A program made the position numbers and the translations under genes. This document shows positions 61,786-64,000 of a DNA stretch of 64,000 bases, in pieces. Position 1 is the first letter of the stretch. Every line of letters starts with the position of its first letter. Under the pieces are notes generated by a model. The model was not told the DNA's origin and did no database searches. It saw nothing but the letters and a program-made list of their open reading frames with translations. This DNA is from Rufibacter immobilis (GTDB taxonomy: Bacteria > Bacteroidota > Bacteroidia > Cytophagales > Hymenobacteraceae). The stretch lies in assembly GCF_003721565.1 (NCBI RefSeq), contig NZ_RJJE01000009.1, positions 682,001-746,000 of the forward strand, given 5' to 3'.

Positions 61786-62478
61786 ATGAAACTGAAATTC
61801 GCTTTTGCGGCCGCCCTTTGTGCTTTGTTCGCGGGCTATCAGGCGCAGGCCCAAACCCAGCCCGCCAAGTATGACAGCACCTACCGGCCCGCGGCGTATG
61901 AACTGAAAGTAGCCCAGTTCAAGTCGTACCCCAACTCTTCCAATGACATTATTTTCCTGGGCAACAGCCTCACCGCCAACACTGACTGGGCCGAGCTCCT
62001 GGGCATGCCCAACGTGAAAAACCGCGGCATCTCCGGCGACATCACCTACGGCGTACTGGAGCGTCTGGACGAGGTCATTGAAGGCAAACCGGCCAAAGTG
62101 TTCATCCTGATCGGGATCAATGACATTTCGCGCAACATCCCAGACCAGTTGATTGTGGCCAACTACCAGAAGATGATCTCACGCATCAAGGCGGGTTCGC
62201 CTAAGACCAAAATTTACTTCCAAACCCTGCTGCCCACCAATGAGGCTTTTGACAAGTTCAAGAACCACTACCACAAAGAAGAGCACATTCTGTGGGTGAA
62301 CAACGCCCTCAAAGAGCTGGCCAAAAAAGAGAAAATCGAGTTGATTGACCTGTACCCCAACTTTCTGGACACCAACAAGAAGCTGGTGAAAGAATACACC
62401 CATGACGGCCTGCACCTCACCGTGGCCGGTTACCAGAAATGGGTAGAAGTCCTGAAGAAAGGGAATTACCTGAAATAA
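61786..62478 (+). CDS. SGNH/GDSL-family hydrolase
   Basis: A 230-residue secreted esterase: signal peptide to about QAQAQ, block I FLGNSLTANTDW (nucleophile Ser with Asn where many have Asp), block II NRGISGDITYGVLERL (Gly), block III LIGINDISRNI (Asn) and block V DGLHLTVAGYQKW (Asp, His). The oxyanion and catalytic residues are complete. SGNH enzymes remove acetyl or acyl esters from sugars or lipids. Here it could deacylate a decorated glycan before glycosidase action. It lies between the GDPD and the GH20 gene. Confidence 0.9.
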   Translation: MKLKFAFAAALCALFAGYQAQAQTQPAKYDSTYRPAAYELKVAQFKSYPNSSNDIIFLGNSLTANTDWAELLGMPNVKNRGISGDITYGVLERLDEVIEGKPAKVFILIGINDISRNIPDQLIVANYQKMISRIKAGSPKTKIYFQTLLPTNEAFDKFKNHYHKEEHILWVNNALKELAKKEKIELIDLYPNFLDTNKKLVKEYTHDGLHLTVAGYQKWVEVLKKGNYLK

Positions 62479-62493
62479 GCGTTCCCCTTATTT

Positions 62494-62535
62494 CCTGTTT
62501 AGGGGCTGTTTTTAGAAAAATAGCCCCTAAATAGG
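62494..62535. repeat. intergenic palindromic repeat, copy 24
   Basis: CCTGTTTAGGGGCTGTTTTT and AAAAATAGCCCCTAAATAGG, 15 bp after the SGNH stop; terminator-like. Confidence 0.88.
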
Positions 62536-62630
62536 GTCCTTTTGGGCGGCCCTTCCGCGTCACGTCAATGAGTAGAAACTATCCGCAGTGAATTCAAGAA
62601 GTTTGAGTTGCCGATAGAAAAATGGCGCGA

Positions 62631-62678
62631 AAAAAGCTCTCCTGTTTCCTCTCTGGCTTAGGAACAGGAGAGCTTTTT
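62631..62678. terminator. terminator-like hairpin before the second GH20 gene
   Basis: AAAAAGCTCTCCTGTTTCC and GGAACAGGAGAGCTTTTT pair with one bulged base around an 11-base loop, with A and T tracts at the ends. This makes a second stop after copy 24. Confidence 0.85.
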
Positions 62679-62795
62679 CATTTTTAGAATAAGGCGCTTA
62701 ATCTTACTATAATTTATTAAGTTAGCCCAACCACATGGTAAAGCACAGAAGACCTGTGTGTTTCCTCTCTCCCAAACTCCTTACCTCACCAACCT

Positions 62796-64000
62796 ATGCG
62801 CAAACGTCTCCCCTTTCAACTCCTGTTTTTGCTGGCAGGAGCCTTCTTCCTCCACCTGACCGTGCAGGCGCAGGATGCCAGCCGCTACGCCATCATCCCT
62901 AAGCCTGTAAAACTCACACCTGCCAAAGGTGAATTCACCCTTACTTCCAAAACTAAGCTGATCTTGGGCAGCTCCGTGCCTGAGCTTAAAACCGCCACTG
63001 ATTTTTTGGTGAACCTGGTGGAGAGCTCCGCCGGCTACAAGATGGAATACGGCACCCAGGCTAAGAAAAACACCATCGCCTTTACCTTAGATAACACCAT
63101 CTCAAACGAGGAAGGGTACCGGCTGGAAGTGACAACGAAGAAAATCACGGTGGCCGCTAAAACCCCTAAAGGCGCTTTTCTGGCCATCCAGACGCTGCGC
63201 CAGCTCCTGCCAACCACCATTGAAACCAAAAACTCCGGCCAAAAGAGCTTTAAGATACCGGCCGTCAGTATTGAAGATGCGCCCCGCTTCGCCTACCGCG
63301 GCATGATGCTGGACGTAGCCCGCCACTTTCAGCCCATTGATTTCGTGAAGAAATACATAGACCTGCTGGCCTTCTACAAGATCAACACGTTCCACTTTCA
63401 CCTCACCGAGGATCAGGGCTGGCGCATTGAGATCAAGAAATACCCCAAATTACAGGAGATAGCCGCTTGGCGCAATGAAACCAAAGTAGGTCACCGCCGC
63501 GAAACCGAAAAAGGCTATGACGGCAAACGCCACGGCGGTTACTACACCCAGGAAGAGCTGAAAGACCTGGTGAAATACGCCCAGAACCGGTTCATTACCG
63601 TGATTCCCGAGATTGAGATGCCGGGCCATTCCATGGCCGCGCTGGCCGCTTACCCAGAGTTGGGCTGCAAAGACACCACCTATCAGGTAGCCGGTACCTG
63701 GGGAGTTTTCAAAGACATTTACTGCCCCAATGAAGTCACCTTCAAATTTCTGGAAGACGTGCTCACCGAGGTGATGGCCATTTTTCCCAGCAAGTACATC
63801 CACATTGGCGGCGATGAAGCCCCTAAAGACGTCTGGAAACAATCTGCGCGCGCGCAGGAAGTGATGCAGCGGGAAGGCCTGAAAGACGAGCACGAGTTGC
63901 AGAGTTACTTCATCCAGCGCATGGAGAAATTCCTTAACGCCAAAGGCCGCGCCATCATTGGCTGGGACGAGATTCTGGAGGGCGGCCTGGCTCCTAATGC
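62796..64000 (+). CDS. beta-N-acetylhexosaminidase, GH20 (cut by window end)
   Basis: 401 codons are visible from the ATG at 62796; the C-terminus lies beyond the window. Signal peptide (about 1-26, ending VQAQ), GH20b domain (about 30-160: YAIIPKPVKLTPAKGEFTL, TPKGAFLAIQTLRQLLP) and the start of the GH20 barrel (RFAYRGMMLDVARHFQP, NTFHFHLTEDQGWRIEIKKY, VIPEIEMPGHSMAALAAYPEL). The catalytic Asp-Glu pair is Asp340-Glu341 in HIGGDEAP. It should release terminal beta-HexNAc. It follows the SGNH gene on the same strand and probably extends the glycan-degradation locus. Confidence 0.93.
   Translation, partial: MRKRLPFQLLFLLAGAFFLHLTVQAQDASRYAIIPKPVKLTPAKGEFTLTSKTKLILGSSVPELKTATDFLVNLVESSAGYKMEYGTQAKKNTIAFTLDNTISNEEGYRLEVTTKKITVAAKTPKGAFLAIQTLRQLLPTTIETKNSGQKSFKIPAVSIEDAPRFAYRGMMLDVARHFQPIDFVKKYIDLLAFYKINTFHFHLTEDQGWRIEIKKYPKLQEIAAWRNETKVGHRRETEKGYDGKRHGGYYTQEELKDLVKYAQNRFITVIPEIEMPGHSMAALAAYPELGCKDTTYQVAGTWGVFKDIYCPNEVTFKFLEDVLTEVMAIFPSKYIHIGGDEAPKDVWKQSARAQEVMQREGLKDEHELQSYFIQRMEKFLNAKGRAIIGWDEILEGGLAPN

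Noticed and set aside
3608-62535. CRISPR array
   Set aside because: The repeats are palindromic, scattered singly between genes at irregular distances of hundreds to thousands of bases, with no spacers or cas genes.

Overview
The window reads as a chromosome segment of a Bacteroidota bacterium, most likely Cytophagales/Hymenobacteraceae (Rufibacter-like; this placement is inference). Support comes from SusC/SusD pairs, DUF5689, TAnnTTTG-type promoter boxes, A/T-rich leaders without strong Shine-Dalgarno sequences, and moderately high GC. No tRNA, rRNA, CRISPR array, intact insertion sequence or phage gene was seen. A short palindromic repeat, arms CGTTTAGGGGCTGTTTTT and its complement, recurs about 24 times between genes and is the most conspicuous non-coding structure.

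Layout. 1-18 kb is mostly minus-strand housekeeping: rimK with a retropepsin-like partner, a sorbosone-dehydrogenase lipoprotein, a hydrolase, a GH20 hexosaminidase, DUF502, ispH and cmk. Adenine deaminase and a TauE/SafE exporter follow on the plus strand. Then come a response regulator with a histidine kinase whose phospho-accepting His is replaced by Arg, a cysteine/cystathionine synthase, a repeat-containing lipoprotein and a membrane phosphoesterase. 18-25.4 kb is plus-strand: radC, DUF1684, pheT, a coiled-coil gene, zapA, a probable 6S RNA and rny. 25.5-32.7 kb is a compact minus-strand operon of five glycosyltransferases and one ABC exporter, probably for surface glycan assembly. 33-36.9 kb is a peroxide-defence module (VOC/SnoaL, ahpD, ahpC and dps, divergent from oxyR), with an OxyR-like operator in the dps-oxyR gap.

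36.9-64 kb is the most interesting part. A complete glycerol/glycerol-3-phosphate regulon (glpR divergent from glpD-glpK-glpF-glpT) runs directly into a SusC/SusD locus with two surface lipoproteins. Plus-strand genes follow for a PLD-like lipoprotein, GH89 alpha-N-acetylglucosaminidase, a Tat-exported Gfo/Idh/MocA enzyme, a Tat-exported phosphoesterase, GH36 alpha-galactosidase, a glycerophosphodiester phosphodiesterase, an SGNH esterase and a GH20 hexosaminidase cut by the window end. Together these would suit a bacterium that strips alpha-GlcNAc, alpha-Gal and beta-HexNAc from a glycerol-phosphate-containing glycan, such as Gram-positive teichoic or lipoteichoic acid, splits the phosphodiesters outside the cytoplasm, and imports and burns glycerol-3-phosphate and glycerol. 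That functional link is inference from gene content and order.
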